From contig DATFMP010000066.1 of NCBI GenBank assembly GCA_035266845.1, positions 1-20,109 on the forward strand: DNA of 20,109 bases, read 5' to 3'. The stretch comes from DATFMP01 sp035266845 (lineage in GTDB: Bacteria > SAR324 > JACQKK01). Positions 1-10,230 of the stretch are shown here, piece after piece. How positions within the stretch are numbered: position 1 is the first letter of the stretch; every line of letters starts with the position of its first letter. Under the pieces are notes generated by a model. That model worked only from the letters and a program-made list of their open reading frames with translations. It did no database searches and was not told the origin of the DNA. Made by a program: the position numbers and the translations under genes.

Positions 1-1995
1 GGACACGATGTCGTGGATCGTGTCGTAGGCCATCGCCAGCGTGTAGTGGTTGACCAGGCCCTGTTTGGGCTCGAAGCGGCCCTCGGCCTGCGTCAGCCGG
101 TACAGGCCGTCGTAGCCGAACGTCTGCTGCACCGGCCCGCCGAACCCGGAGGTGGGCGGGTAGGCCACGTCGTTGTCCAGCGCCGTGATGTTGCCGACGC
201 GGTCGTAGCCGTAGCTCAGGTTCTGGAACGTATCCTGGCCGTGGGCCGAGACCAGGTGCGCCAGGCGCCGGTTGTCCGGCCGGTAGCTGTAATCCGTCGC
301 CACCCCGTTGCCGTACACCATGTGCGTGCGCTGCTCGAACTTGTCGTACGCCAGCGACTGCAGGTAGGCGTAGCTCCGCCCGTTCGCCGTGCCCGTGATG
401 CGGGCCAGGTTGCCGCCCGAGTCGTATCCGTTGCGCGGCACCTCCCCATCCGGGTAGGTCAGCTTCAGCATCCGCCCGAAGGTGTCGAACACGAAGCGCG
501 TCGTGTAGACGTGCGGCTTGGCCCCCGTGGCGTCCGGGAAGCTGCGCGTCTCGGAGGCTACGTTGCCTAGCTTGTCGTAGCTGCGCTCCGTGGTGCCCGC
601 CTGGTGCGTCACCTTCACGATGCGCCCGAGCTGGTTGTTGGCCCGGGCCGCCGCGTCCCCGGCCGCGCCGTAGGCGTACGTCACGTCGTTGCCCGGGAAC
701 AGCGGGTAGTGGATCGCCGCCAGCCGGTTGTAGTCGTAGTCGAAGGTAACCTGTTTGCCCGCCGCCCGCAGGTTGGCCGTGATGCGTGCCACCGCGTTGC
801 CCGCCGGGTCGTACACCGTCTCCGTGCGCCCCGCGTCCGGGTTGTCGATCGCCGTGCGCCGCCCCAGCAGGTCGTACGCGATGGCCGTGGTGTTGCCCTT
901 GGTGTCCACCACGCGCGTGATCTGCCGCAGGGCGTCGTAGCTGTACTCCGTGTGCACGTCCTCGGCCTCCTCCACGCGCCGGATCAGCTCGCGCACGTCG
1001 CGGTAGGTGCGCCGCTGGTTGCCCTCCGCATCCGTGGTGGTGGTGAGGAAGCGGTTGCCCGCGATGGCATACGTCATCCGCGTCGTGCTGCCGTCCGGAA
1101 TCCGAATGCGCGTCTCGCGGTCCAGCGCGTCGAAGTCCGTGACCGTCGGGGCCACACTGTCCACGGCCCGGTCCAGCCCGCCGTTGTCGCCCTTGGGCTC
1201 GATGGTGGGGTAGAACTGCCGCACCGTGCGCCCCGCCTCGTCCAGCGCGATGCGCCCGGAGACGATCATCACGTCCTTGCCCGCCACGCGCGCGTCCTTC
1301 TTGGTCTGCAGCACGCGCTTCAGCCCGTCGGTCACCAGTACCGTGTCGAGGGTATCCGCCTGCACGGCGAAGTCCGCGTCGCGCTGCAGGTGCCGCGTCA
1401 GGGCCCAGGGCTGCGGGTCGTCCGGGTGGTAGGTGAAGGCCAGCGTGGGCGGCCCGCCGTCCGGCTCGTACGGCCCCCACACGCCCGTCAGCCGCCCGAA
1501 GGCGTCGTAGGCGTTGCGGATGCGGTTGCCGTTCAGGTCCGTCTGGGTCTCCGGCCGCCCGAACCGCAGGTCGTAGCTGGCCGTGGAGACGTACTGGAAG
1601 CTGTCCGTGATCTTCGTGACGTGCGAGTGCGTCTCCGGGTCGTAGTCGAACGTGAGCCCGAAGTGCTGCCCGCGCGCGTTGGCCGGCCCCGTCACCGTGT
1701 ACACGTTGCCGTAGTCGTCGTAGGCAAAGTCCGTCTGGGCGGCGTCGTCCGCCGTGAAGTACTGCCGCAGGCGCTCCAGGTTGCCCGTGGTGCAGTCGTA
1801 GTCGCCCTCGCGCTTGCGGATCAGCGCGCCGCCGGAGCCGTTGAACACCTCCATGCGCGTGGGCTTGCCCACAATGTAGCTGCCGTCGCACTCGGTGTAG
1901 GCGAAGGTGGCGTAGGCATCGTCCGCCGGCTCGCCCGGCTCGCCCACGTCCAGCAGCGTGGCCACGTTGCCCAGCGCGTCGTAGGTGAAGTCCAT
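1..1995 (-). repeat. YD (RHS) repeat tract within the giant protein
   Basis: Residues about 2746-3410 contain a run of degenerate YD repeats, each built around a Y-D/Y-x-x-x-G-x-hydrophobic core. Clear copies include FTYDALGNV, FAYDDYGNV, NAYDAFGRL, YSYDALRQI, IAYDLLGRR, TVYDPAGNA, RSYDKLGNV, FVFDTFGRM, YGYDRVGNI and FGYDGLYRL. The last residues before the edge, LAMAYDTIHDIVS, resemble the segment that precedes the conserved RHS core, so the core is probably encoded just beyond position 1. Such repeats form the spiralling beta-strands of the RHS shell. The DNA copies are too diverged to be a recent tandem expansion. Confidence 0.85.
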
Positions 1996-4900
1996 CTCGG
2001 TGGCCTTCACCGTGCCCGCGTTGCCCTCGTAGAAGAAGCGCTGCGTGCGGGTCAGCTCCGGGAACACCGTGGCCGTGCGCAGCACGTCGGGCGTCACGGG
2101 CTGGCCCGTGCCGATATCGACCAGGGCGTAGCTGTTCACGGTCTTGGTGAACGGCCGGCCTGGGCCCGGCGGCGTGGTGCTGTCCGCCTTGCAGGCGACC
2201 GGTCCCGTGCCGGCGCCCTGCACGTCCTCGTAGCACTCCGCGGCCAGCAGGTTCTTGGTGTACACGCTGTCGTTCAGGTACACGCGCGTGCTCCGCGTGT
2301 AGGCCGGCGCCGCCTGGGCAGCGGCCAGCGAGGCCTTGCCGCGCGTATCCAGCCGGGTCTCGCTCACCCGCGCAAAGCCCAGGAAGTCGCGCTCGTCGCG
2401 GTCGTAGTGCCCATCGGCATACGCGTAGTCCGTGACCTGCCAGTCCGCGCCCTCGTCGGCCACGGTGGACGGCGTGTCCCCCTGGATGCCATCGAACACG
2501 CTCACCCGGCTCAGCACCCAGCGGCTCTGGGGCTGGTCGTACGTGTTGCCCGTGCGCTGGTAGTCCAGATCGATCGTCGCCCCCAGCGGCCGCGTCACCT
2601 GCCTGAGCAGGTTCGTGCGCCCGATTCGGGAAAGCCGCACCGACAGGTTGCTGTCGCGGTGCGAGGTCACGAAGTCCGCAAATCCGTCGCCGTTGACGTC
2701 CTGGAACGTCGATTCCGTGCGCGAAATGCCGATATTCGCGCTAATCGACGGGTTGACCAGGAAGTAGCAGATCAAAGGAACAATGGGAGTCGGACAGAAC
2801 GGAAGCGACGGTGTGACGAATGAGCCCCCAGCTCCTTGGCCGATATTGAGGCCGACGTTGGGCATCCCCGCGGTGCCCCAGTGCATAAAGCCGGTGAACC
2901 CGGTACCGGTGTTGAATGCAACCGACAATCCCTTCAGATCGGTCCGCACCGCATCCGGCAGGCCATCCCCGTTCACGTCCGCCATCAGATTGCTGGTGCC
3001 GCTCATGGCCGCGCTGAGACTGATCCCGCCAGAAAAACCCCGCACCAGGTCGTTGAAGGCCCCGGGCACGCTGACGCCGAAATTGTCGGTCGAAGTGCTG
3101 CTGAGCGTCACGGCTGCCGGTCCTTGCCAGGCAACCGCCTGCGCGAAGCTGTAGCCCAGATTGAGCCGGACACTGAGCGCGCCGTTGTTCTGCGAGACGA
3201 CGTCGGGCAGCCCATCGCCATTGACGTCCATCAGGGTCTGCTCGGCATCGCCATCGCTGTAGCCGCCCGAAAAGCCGAAGGGCGGGCTCTGGCTGTTTGA
3301 CTTGGACTGGTCTCCTTCGAGTTGCTTGTGCGAATGCGGCGATTGCGCGGCCTTAACCGCGTCTGCGATCTCGTTCAGGTCCGGCGCCGTGCCTGCGGTG
3401 GCCAGAACGTGCCCGCTGGTGTGGGTCTGGCTCACCCGCAAGCCGGCACCTTCCCGCGCGGAATTGAGCTGTCCGGTGGGCAGGGTGTACTGGATGCCGG
3501 CGGCCTCGCTGACCACGTCCGGATAGCGGTCACCGTTCATGTCGCGGAAGTCCAGCGAGGTCCAGGCGTCGGAGTCCGGCGCGCTCAAGCTGATGCCGAA
3601 GCCGACGCTCTTCCCGCTTTCGTTGGATTCGGTAAGCCGCTCCACACCCACGGCTCCCCAGGAACCGGACGTTCCAGAAGCCATCCGCTTCGAGTCCGGG
3701 AAGTCCATGATGTCGCGCCCGTCGCGCGAGGGCTCGAAGGTATCCGGGCCGATCCGCCAGTTGTCGTCCTTGGTAACCCAGGCCGGCACCTTGAGCCGGG
3801 GATCGCCGAGCGCTCCGGCATACTTCGGATCATCCGCGTGATCGAAGTCGCTGTTCGAAAGTGCATCGGATACAGCGCTTGGTGTAGTCAGGCTCTGGTC
3901 GCTGTCGCCGAAGTGCGTTGGGTCGATCGGGGCATCCGCGCAGGGTGGATTCCCGTCCGCATCGCCCAGCGCCACCCGCTGCTCGCAGGACTCATAGCCC
4001 TTGTACCCGATGTAGCTCCACCCCCGGTAAGGACGAGGGAAAACGCTCGACCGGGCCCGACTCTCGAAAGCGAACGGCACTGGATGCCAGGCATTTGTAT
4101 CGGTGACAACGCGCGCCTGCACCCACAGCCCGGCGTTGAGCTGTGCGGCCAGCACGGCGTCGTCATTGCTCGAATACTCCAGCACCAGGTCGTCACCGGC
4201 CTTGGCAACCACCCCCACCAGGTTCATCACGGGCCGGAAGGCCTCGCCGACTTGCAGCGTGAATGTGCGCGTGGCGAGGCGTTGCTCCTGCACGACCGGA
4301 GGCGGCTTCGTCCCACCCGGAGGCGTCGGCGGCTGCACCAGGAAGCGCCGCTTGATGCTCAGCGTGAGCGCACCGGACACGGTGCTCGCATTGCTGTCCC
4401 CAAAGCGAAGTACGGGTGCGACTGTGATCGGGAGATCCGCCCCTGCGGGAAGTCCCTGCGGCGCAAGATGAAGCACCGTCTCGGTTGGATCGCTGCCAGA
4501 AACCGGCGATGGCTCGCGCGAATCCACCACGGTCAGTTCGGAGCGCTCCTGCGTGAGCACCGGCTGCTCGCTGCGGCTGTACAGCACGTCCACTGCCGGC
4601 TGCTCGATCTTGCCGCTCACCGCCGCCGGCACAACGTAGGCGAAATAGAGCGCCATGATCCGTCCTGCGGAAGTGTCGCCGGGCAGGATCGAGTGCAATC
4701 GCTCAGCGTCAACGTGCGCCTCAACGGCGTTCAGATATGGGTCTGCCGCCTCCCCTGGTCGCAAGTGAATGACGCGCTGATCCAGGACGAGTCGGGTCTC
4801 GCCCCCCGGGGTTCCCACGCCGCCTGTGGTCGAATCAATGATGTCGCCGGTATACACAGTCGCTTCGAGCTGCAGCACCACGTCCGCACCGCTGGTTGCA

Positions 4901-7900
4901 TCAGCGGCCAAGCCGATCCGCGGCAGCACAGTCAGCAGTGTCGAAAGATCGGTGTTGAGATTGAGCTTGGTCTCCTGGTCTGGATCGGGCGTCTGGATTA
5001 CCGGAACGAGGACATGTTGCGACTGATAAGGATGCAGCACTCTCGCCTTGAAGGCAGGGGTGTCGAACGAGTCCTGCCAGTATGCGTCTCGCGTGGAGAT
5101 GCCCAAGTACACTTGCTCACCCTTATCCATCGGAAGGGCGAAACTCTGCTGTGCGAGAAATGGAGCAACGCCTTTCGCATATCGCCCAAAACGCTTGGCC
5201 ACCAACTCTCCGGGGCGCTTGGCGGTCGCCACGGATTCAGTCTGATTGGCGAACGCGTAGCTCGGGGGCACCGTCTGGCCATCTTCGTTCAGGCCTCCCG
5301 GGTCGGACTGGGTGGGCTCGATCTCGGGCTGGAACAACACCATACCGTATCCGGACGCCTGAAATGGCGTGGCCAGTCCCGTCAAGGTCGATTCCGAATA
5401 TGAGTCCGCATCGTAGTAAGGCGGAACCGTAATCAGATAGTGGCCGTCCTTGTCCAGCGTCTGCAGGTCATGAGCGGTACCATCCACGTGGGCGTCCGGC
5501 GGCAGCTTGGACGTATCGAACGCATTGGACTTGGCAGACGTATAGACGATCTGCGGAGACTCCCAGGCTACCTGGTGTTGATTGACGCTCGAGTCGGACT
5601 CCACCACCACCACCAGCGAGTCATGGGCGCTGACAGGGATTTCCCCCAGCGCGGTCGCCAGATCGATGTCCACGTCGTGCGCGGCGGCCGCAAACCGGTA
5701 CTGCACAGTCGGCCGGTGCTTGATCTGCACGCGCTGGAAATCGATGGCATGCAGAGGCTGACGCGTGCTGGGATCGAGAACCGGATCGCCGTTGGCGTCC
5801 ACCACCGGCTCCGCGTCCGCAGGCGTCAGGTGGTACACCGACAGCGCCACGTCGTCGGTGGTAGCGCCTTCCTTGTGAAGGGTTCCCAGCAGCTTCACAG
5901 TTCCCGTGAACGGCAGGTCCGCGGGCACGATTTGCCCGGTCAGTACAAAGTCCTGCGAAGCTTGGTAGGTAAATGGCCGCAGTCCGTTGACATCGGTCGC
6001 ATTCGGATCGGACACCTGATAAGTGATTTTCGGGTCCCATCGCACCTTGTCACCGAAGCCGTCGTATCGGGACTGAGCGCGGAAGTAGATGGCCTCGCCC
6101 TTGTGTACTGGAATGCCCTGCAGGTTCATCGCTGCGGTGTTGGCACCGCCAGGCGCCAACACCCGGCTTGGACCCAGCCGCTCATTGTTCTTCTCCACCG
6201 ACACCCGCAAGCCATCCCGCCGATCCGGCTCGTCGGTCACTGGGGCAGGCACGAGCGTTGCGTCACCGGATATATCGACCGTTCCGTCGAATGGAGCCGT
6301 CCACCGCCGCACAGCGTCTAGCAAGGGGCTGTTCCCTACAGCCTCTGCCAGGTCCGCGTTATAGCTACGCACTGCCCCCGAAGCCACAGAGGCGCCTCCT
6401 GTGTCCCCGCCTACCGGTGCAGGTGTGGCCGTGCTGCTTGCCGCGAAAGAGATGGAACCATCCGGATTCCGCACCCCAAAACGCACGCTGCTGCCACTGA
6501 CCGAGTCCGGGATGCCGTCCCCGTTTACGTCCGTCATAAAGGCGGTTTCCCGCGTCTGACTTTTCGTATTGCTGAAGATCACCGCTCCTCCAAAGTAGGT
6601 CTCCGTGGAGGAGAAGCTACTCACCGTCTTCTGCTTGGAGATCGCGGAGAGGCTTTTCAGATCGTGAGGTACACCGAAAGAAAGCCCCGCAGCATGCGGA
6701 GTATCCTCCGTATCCTCTGTCGCTGGAGGCGGATCCAGTTGGGGCCTCCATGTGTTGGGGCGATAGCGGAAACAACCGCTTCCACAATTGAAGACCTTGT
6801 CGGGCAGACCATCGCCGTTCACATCCATCAAGGCCGTCAAGGTCTTCGAGTCGTTGCGTGACCGCCCAACACGCTTGCCAATCGATACTTCCTTGCTCGG
6901 GATGAGCGCGAAACCAAAGAAGGAATCGGCGCTGCCCCCTAGACCGCTGGTCGTCCCCAGCGCTGTCGCGGCATTCACATCGATGCCGACAGAGTTGAAT
7001 AGCGGATCCAGCACTCCACTCAACAGATCTCCGCCAACAAAGCTGACACCCACATGGTCATCGCCCGTGTCCCACGAGCCAGGGCTGGTGAAGGCGTCGT
7101 ACCCATCGGTGGACCGCGGCACCTCATCGTAGTAAGCGAAGGTATGGCGGCTGAACACGGGGCCCTGATCGCCCTGCTCACCGTATTGGGCGATGGCGTC
7201 GAGCAGGGTCTTGTCGAATTCGCCCGTCTGATAGGTCAGCGCATAGCTTCGCACGAGCTGACCGTTGAACTTCACGTCAATGCGTCGCAGCAGGTCCCCT
7301 GTTAGCACCTGGAACCCGGCGCGAGCGTCCAGGGTGTGGTCCTTACGGTTGAAGCGGCCGCTGGCGGGGAGTTCGCTGTCGCGCACGAACGTCACAGTGT
7401 ACGGCCCGGGGGCCTTGCTATGCGCCGTGTATTCGACGGACGCGGGGTAGAGCTCGCAGGCTGAATCCGTGCAGGGAAGCATCCCCGTCTTGGCGTAGCT
7501 GTAGCGCACGGCGTTGCCGTTGGGGTCGCGCTGCTCGACCAGCATCCAGCGGAACACGGCATTATCGGTGCCGTTCGCACCTACAGCCTTGCCGCCGCGG
7601 AGCACGGCGGCGGCATCAAAGCCAGTTTCTGGCGTGCCGCCGAAGAACTGCTTGACGCCGTTCTTGTCCGTCACCTCCCACCAGTAGTTGGCCGGGCTGG
7701 TGCCGTGGCGGATGATCTTGCGGAATTGGCCCTCCACGCGCGTGTGAAACTCCCGCATGGGCCCAACGCGGTCGACAAAGGCACTGCGGTGCGCCAACGG
7801 GGTGAGCTGCTCCCCGCTCAACAGGTACGTTTCGCTCTCCTTGTCGCGCAGATAGCGAGGCACGCCCCAACGGGTCTCAATGCCTACCGAGGGAATGGAA

Positions 7901-10230
7901 AGATCCCAGCCCAGCCCCAGCCAGCCATTTCCGCCGGAGGAGCTGTATTGAATGGAGAGCTTGGGCTGCACGCCGCCGCGGCCGGGCGGCACCTCGATGG
8001 GATAGGACAGGCGCGCATCTCCCATGGCGTTGGCCTGGGGCGGGTCGATCAGGTTGATGCCCGCACCCGGGTCGGCGGCCTTGATGTCCTTGATGCTCGT
8101 CGGATTGAAGCTCACCTGCTGCGGATGATCGGGCAGCGAGAGCGTGGCGTTGATCATGTCGGTAAAGTGCGTGGTCAGCGAGGTCACGGTCTCTTCCTTG
8201 CTGTCCACCGCCTTGCGCTCTAGTGGCACCCAGTGGCCCAGAGACTCGTCGTAGAAGTAGGTGCGCACATCCGTGGCCTTCATGCCCGCCGGGATCAGCC
8301 GGCTGTCATAAGGCATAATCAACGCGATGGGCGCCTTGAACTTCTTGTGGTTGGGCTTAAAGCGGTAGCCGCGCCGCGGCCCGCGGGTGACGTTGGTCAT
8401 GCCCGGATCCAGCGGCGGCAACTGGTCCTCGCTCAGCTCTTCGACCTGGATGCCTTCCGCCTCGGCCGCCAGCAATGAAGGCACGATCACGGTCGCGCCG
8501 GGCAGCTTGAGCACCTGCTGGCCCCCGTTCTGGCCCGTCCCCGTGACACTCGCCCCGGTTGGGCTGAGCTGCTGGTTCAGCAGGACGACCGTGCTGATGC
8601 GTTCGCCATCCGGGTAGACTGCGTCCACGCCCACCTGCCAGGGTTCGCTGCTGGCTTGGCTGGCGAACCCGGCATCCTCCTTGGTGACCGTCAGACCGAA
8701 GGCTCCATTGGGCAGGGTCGCGTCCTTGCCGGCCACGAATACCTGCGGCGCCCCCGAACCGTTGTTGAGCAACTCCATGAAGCCGCTGATGTACGCGCTG
8801 CGGCCCACGTACTGGCCGGCGTCCGGATAGGTCACCACGATGCGCGGCGCGAAGGACCGGCCCATGCCGGAACCCACTACGGCGGCCTCACCGATCTCTC
8901 CGGTGCTCCCCTGCCCATTGAGGAAGTCAAGCCGCACACCGTCGACGGGCTGGCCGCTCGGCAGGTCGATCTCGTTCCAGCCTGTCGTCAACTTGGCGGC
9001 ATTGAGGGTCGGCAGGGACGCGCTGCCCCACGTGCCGGCGTTGAGGAACTCGATCTTAATGTTGCCGCGCAGCTTGTTGATGACCGACAGCAACAGGCTC
9101 TCGGTCTGAGTGGGCTTGTCGAAGTATAGTTCCAACTGTGGTTGGTTTGACTGCACGCTGCCTGCGGAGGGATAGGGGCGCCAACCGTGCGTGGGGTCTC
9201 CGTCCACCGCGCTCTGAACGTCGTTGCCGTCAAAGGTTGGCGTTCCCTGCACCGAGTCGATGAAGTTGCTGCCGTTTTCCCGCTCCACCAGCACGCGCAC
9301 GTTCTGCACCGTGTAAGAGCCGGTGTAGTCCTTGGGCCGGGTAAACGTGATCGTGTTGCGCCCACTGACCAGCCAGGCGGGATGAATCGGCTCGACCTGG
9401 CGCTGTCCTGCGACGCCGGCAAAAACAAACGCACCGCCCTGGACCGGGTTGCCGTTGATGCTGCGCACCACGCTGACCCAGTGCGTGAGCCCGGTCAGCT
9501 CGTAGGCCAGCCAAGCGCGCTTGACGGTGTACAGCGGCCCGGCAATCTGCACGGTGACCGTCTGGCCGCGGCTGTCGATCGTTCCGTTGGCCGGTGAGGC
9601 GCTGAAGCTTTGCGCATTGGCCGGCGGCTGCGTGCCTTGCAGCAACGTGTCGAGCTGGGCACCGTCCTTCGCCATCACCCGCGGACCCGTACCCCAGATT
9701 TCCAATTCCTTCAGCCCGCTGCCGCCACCTCCGGCCAGCACCAGGTCGAAGCGCAGAGAACTGGCTGTCACGGCGGAACTGGCCGCGAACACGTGCCAGG
9801 CCGGGGAAAGCGCCGTGAGATCCAGGCTCTGCAACCCCGGTACAGGAACCCACCCCCCGCCCTGCAACGCCTGCACGTTCATGCGATATGGCGCAGGACC
9901 GAAAATCTTGATGGCGCTGATGCTCTGGGGTGTCGCGAAGCTGGCGGTGATCTGGCTGGGGCCGAACGCGGTGTATTCGCTCGTGGTGTCCCGGTCGGCC
10001 AGCAGCGTGACCGTCTGCCGTTCCTGTGCCTGCACTTCGGGCGGTAGGTTCGGGTCGGGTGCGACGGTCAGGGTACTCGGATTGAGCTTGACCGTGTCGA
10101 TGCTCAGGCTGCTCGCCCACACCAGCCATCCCAGCAAGAAGGCTGAACACAGCCCGGCCGAGAGCGTCAGAATATATTTGAGCGTTCGGGCATCGATCTT
10201 CTGTGAGGCGCCACCACTGCGGTTCGTCAT
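1..10230 (-). CDS. Giant SpvB/FG-GAP/RHS (YD-repeat) protein, 3' end outside window
   Basis: At least 3410 codons are open without a stop from the ATG at 10230-10228 to the window edge; an in-frame TGA lies 15 nt before the ATG (10246-10248), so this is the only upstream ATG. Seen in order (approximate residues): hydrophobic segment 19-39; discoidin-like beta-sandwich 72-180; second discoidin-like region 340-450; ZU5-like region 575-705 (with KPNHKKFKAPI and a TTHFTDMINA end); SpvB domain from about 734 (GDARLSYPIEVP, YSSSGGNGWLGLGWDL); FG-GAP motifs of DVNGDGLPD type at 1136, 1234, 2230, 2335, 2418 and 2512; YD repeats from about 2746. SpvB plus FG-GAP plus RHS is the architecture of Tc-toxin B/C components and related Rhs proteins, whose RHS part folds into a hollow cocoon around a C-terminal effector. 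The RHS core end and the effector are not in the window, so no toxic activity can be assigned. The hydrophobic N-terminus suggests export or inner-membrane anchoring (inference). The gene is divergent from a type II secretion-like operon. Family assignment is firm; function is not. Confidence 0.93.
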   Translation of the reverse strand, partial: MTNRSGGASQKIDARTLKYILTLSAGLCSAFLLGWLVWASSLSIDTVKLNPSTLTVAPDPNLPPEVQAQERQTVTLLADRDTTSEYTAFGPSQITASFATPQSISAIKIFGPAPYRMNVQALQGGGWVPVPGLQSLDLTALSPAWHVFAASSAVTASSLRFDLVLAGGGGSGLKELEIWGTGPRVMAKDGAQLDTLLQGTQPPANAQSFSASPANGTIDSRGQTVTVQIAGPLYTVKRAWLAYELTGLTHWVSVVRSINGNPVQGGAFVFAGVAGQRQVEPIHPAWLVSGRNTITFTRPKDYTGSYTVQNVRVLVERENGSNFIDSVQGTPTFDGNDVQSAVDGDPTHGWRPYPSAGSVQSNQPQLELYFDKPTQTESLLLSVINKLRGNIKIEFLNAGTWGSASLPTLNAAKLTTGWNEIDLPSGQPVDGVRLDFLNGQGSTGEIGEAAVVGSGMGRSFAPRIVVTYPDAGQYVGRSAYISGFMELLNNGSGAPQVFVAGKDATLPNGAFGLTVTKEDAGFASQASSEPWQVGVDAVYPDGERISTVVLLNQQLSPTGASVTGTGQNGGQQVLKLPGATVIVPSLLAAEAEGIQVEELSEDQLPPLDPGMTNVTRGPRRGYRFKPNHKKFKAPIALIMPYDSRLIPAGMKATDVRTYFYDESLGHWVPLERKAVDSKEETVTSLTTHFTDMINATLSLPDHPQQVSFNPTSIKDIKAADPGAGINLIDPPQANAMGDARLSYPIEVPPGRGGVQPKLSIQYSSSGGNGWLGLGWDLSIPSVGIETRWGVPRYLRDKESETYLLSGEQLTPLAHRSAFVDRVGPMREFHTRVEGQFRKIIRHGTSPANYWWEVTDKNGVKQFFGGTPETGFDAAAVLRGGKAVGANGTDNAVFRWMLVEQRDPNGNAVRYSYAKTGMLPCTDSACELYPASVEYTAHSKAPGPYTVTFVRDSELPASGRFNRKDHTLDARAGFQVLTGDLLRRIDVKFNGQLVRSYALTYQTGEFDKTLLDAIAQYGEQGDQGPVFSRHTFAYYDEVPRSTDGYDAFTSPGSWDTGDDHVGVSFVGGDLLSGVLDPLFNSVGIDVNAATALGTTSGLGGSADSFFGFALIPSKEVSIGKRVGRSRNDSKTLTALMDVNGDGLPDKVFNCGSGCFRYRPNTWRPQLDPPPATEDTEDTPHAAGLSFGVPHDLKSLSAISKQKTVSSFSSTETYFGGAVIFSNTKSQTRETAFMTDVNGDGIPDSVSGSSVRFGVRNPDGSISFAASSTATPAPVGGDTGGASVASGAVRSYNADLAEAVGNSPLLDAVRRWTAPFDGTVDISGDATLVPAPVTDEPDRRDGLRVSVEKNNERLGPSRVLAPGGANTAAMNLQGIPVHKGEAIYFRAQSRYDGFGDKVRWDPKITYQVSDPNATDVNGLRPFTYQASQDFVLTGQIVPADLPFTGTVKLLGTLHKEGATTDDVALSVYHLTPADAEPVVDANGDPVLDPSTRQPLHAIDFQRVQIKHRPTVQYRFAAAAHDVDIDLATALGEIPVSAHDSLVVVVESDSSVNQHQVAWESPQIVYTSAKSNAFDTSKLPPDAHVDGTAHDLQTLDKDGHYLITVPPYYDADSYSESTLTGLATPFQASGYGMVLFQPEIEPTQSDPGGLNEDGQTVPPSYAFANQTESVATAKRPGELVAKRFGRYAKGVAPFLAQQSFALPMDKGEQVYLGISTRDAYWQDSFDTPAFKARVLHPYQSQHVLVPVIQTPDPDQETKLNLNTDLSTLLTVLPRIGLAADATSGADVVLQLEATVYTGDIIDSTTGGVGTPGGETRLVLDQRVIHLRPGEAADPYLNAVEAHVDAERLHSILPGDTSAGRIMALYFAYVVPAAVSGKIEQPAVDVLYSRSEQPVLTQERSELTVVDSREPSPVSGSDPTETVLHLAPQGLPAGADLPITVAPVLRFGDSNASTVSGALTLSIKRRFLVQPPTPPGGTKPPPVVQEQRLATRTFTLQVGEAFRPVMNLVGVVAKAGDDLVLEYSSNDDAVLAAQLNAGLWVQARVVTDTNAWHPVPFAFESRARSSVFPRPYRGWSYIGYKGYESCEQRVALGDADGNPPCADAPIDPTHFGDSDQSLTTPSAVSDALSNSDFDHADDPKYAGALGDPRLKVPAWVTKDDNWRIGPDTFEPSRDGRDIMDFPDSKRMASGTSGSWGAVGVERLTESNESGKSVGFGISLSAPDSDAWTSLDFRDMNGDRYPDVVSEAAGIQYTLPTGQLNSAREGAGLRVSQTHTSGHVLATAGTAPDLNEIADAVKAAQSPHSHKQLEGDQSKSNSQSPPFGFSGGYSDGDAEQTLMDVNGDGLPDVVSQNNGALSVRLNLGYSFAQAVAWQGPAAVTLSSTSTDNFGVSVPGAFNDLVRGFSGGISLSAAMSGTSNLMADVNGDGLPDAVRTDLKGLSVAFNTGTGFTGFMHWGTAGMPNVGLNIGQGAGGSFVTPSLPFCPTPIVPLICYFLVNPSISANIGISRTESTFQDVNGDGFADFVTSHRDSNLSVRLSRIGRTNLLRQVTRPLGATIDLDYQRTGNTYDQPQSRWVLSRVSVFDGIQGDTPSTVADEGADWQVTDYAYADGHYDRDERDFLGFARVSETRLDTRGKASLAAAQAAPAYTRSTRVYLNDSVYTKNLLAAECYEDVQGAGTGPVACKADSTTPPGPGRPFTKTVNSYALVDIGTGQPVTPDVLRTATVFPELTRTQRFFYEGNAGTVKATEMDFTYDALGNVATLLDVGEPGEPADDAYATFAYTECDGSYIVGKPTRMEVFNGSGGALIRKREGDYDCTTGNLERLRQYFTADDAAQTDFAYDDYGNVYTVTGPANARGQHFGLTFDYDPETHSHVTKITDSFQYVSTASYDLRFGRPETQTDLNGNRIRNAYDAFGRLTGVWGPYEPDGGPPTLAFTYHPDDPQPWALTRHLQRDADFAVQADTLDTVLVTDGLKRVLQTKKDARVAGKDVMIVSGRIALDEAGRTVRQFYPTIEPKGDNGGLDRAVDSVAPTVTDFDALDRETRIRIPDGSTTRMTYAIAGNRFLTTTTDAEGNQRRTYRDVRELIRRVEEAEDVHTEYSYDALRQITRVVDTKGNTTAIAYDLLGRRTAIDNPDAGRTETVYDPAGNAVARITANLRAAGKQVTFDYDYNRLAAIHYPLFPGNDVTYAYGAAGDAAARANNQLGRIVKVTHQAGTTERSYDKLGNVASETRSFPDATGAKPHVYTTRFVFDTFGRMLKLTYPDGEVPRNGYDSGGNLARITGTANGRSYAYLQSLAYDKFEQRTHMVYGNGVATDYSYRPDNRRLAHLVSAHGQDTFQNLSYGYDRVGNITALDNDVAYPPTSGFGGPVQQTFGYDGLYRLTQAEGRFEPKQGLVNHYTLAMAYDTIHDIVS

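Noticed and set aside
604..2823. Long plus-strand open frame of 739 codons, with others at 3322-5403 and 5440-6321
   Set aside because: They lie exactly codon-on-codon antisense to the rhs gene, are rich in Val/Arg/His with no family likeness, and reflect codon bias in GC-rich DNA. The minus strand carries clear SpvB, FG-GAP and YD motifs throughout.
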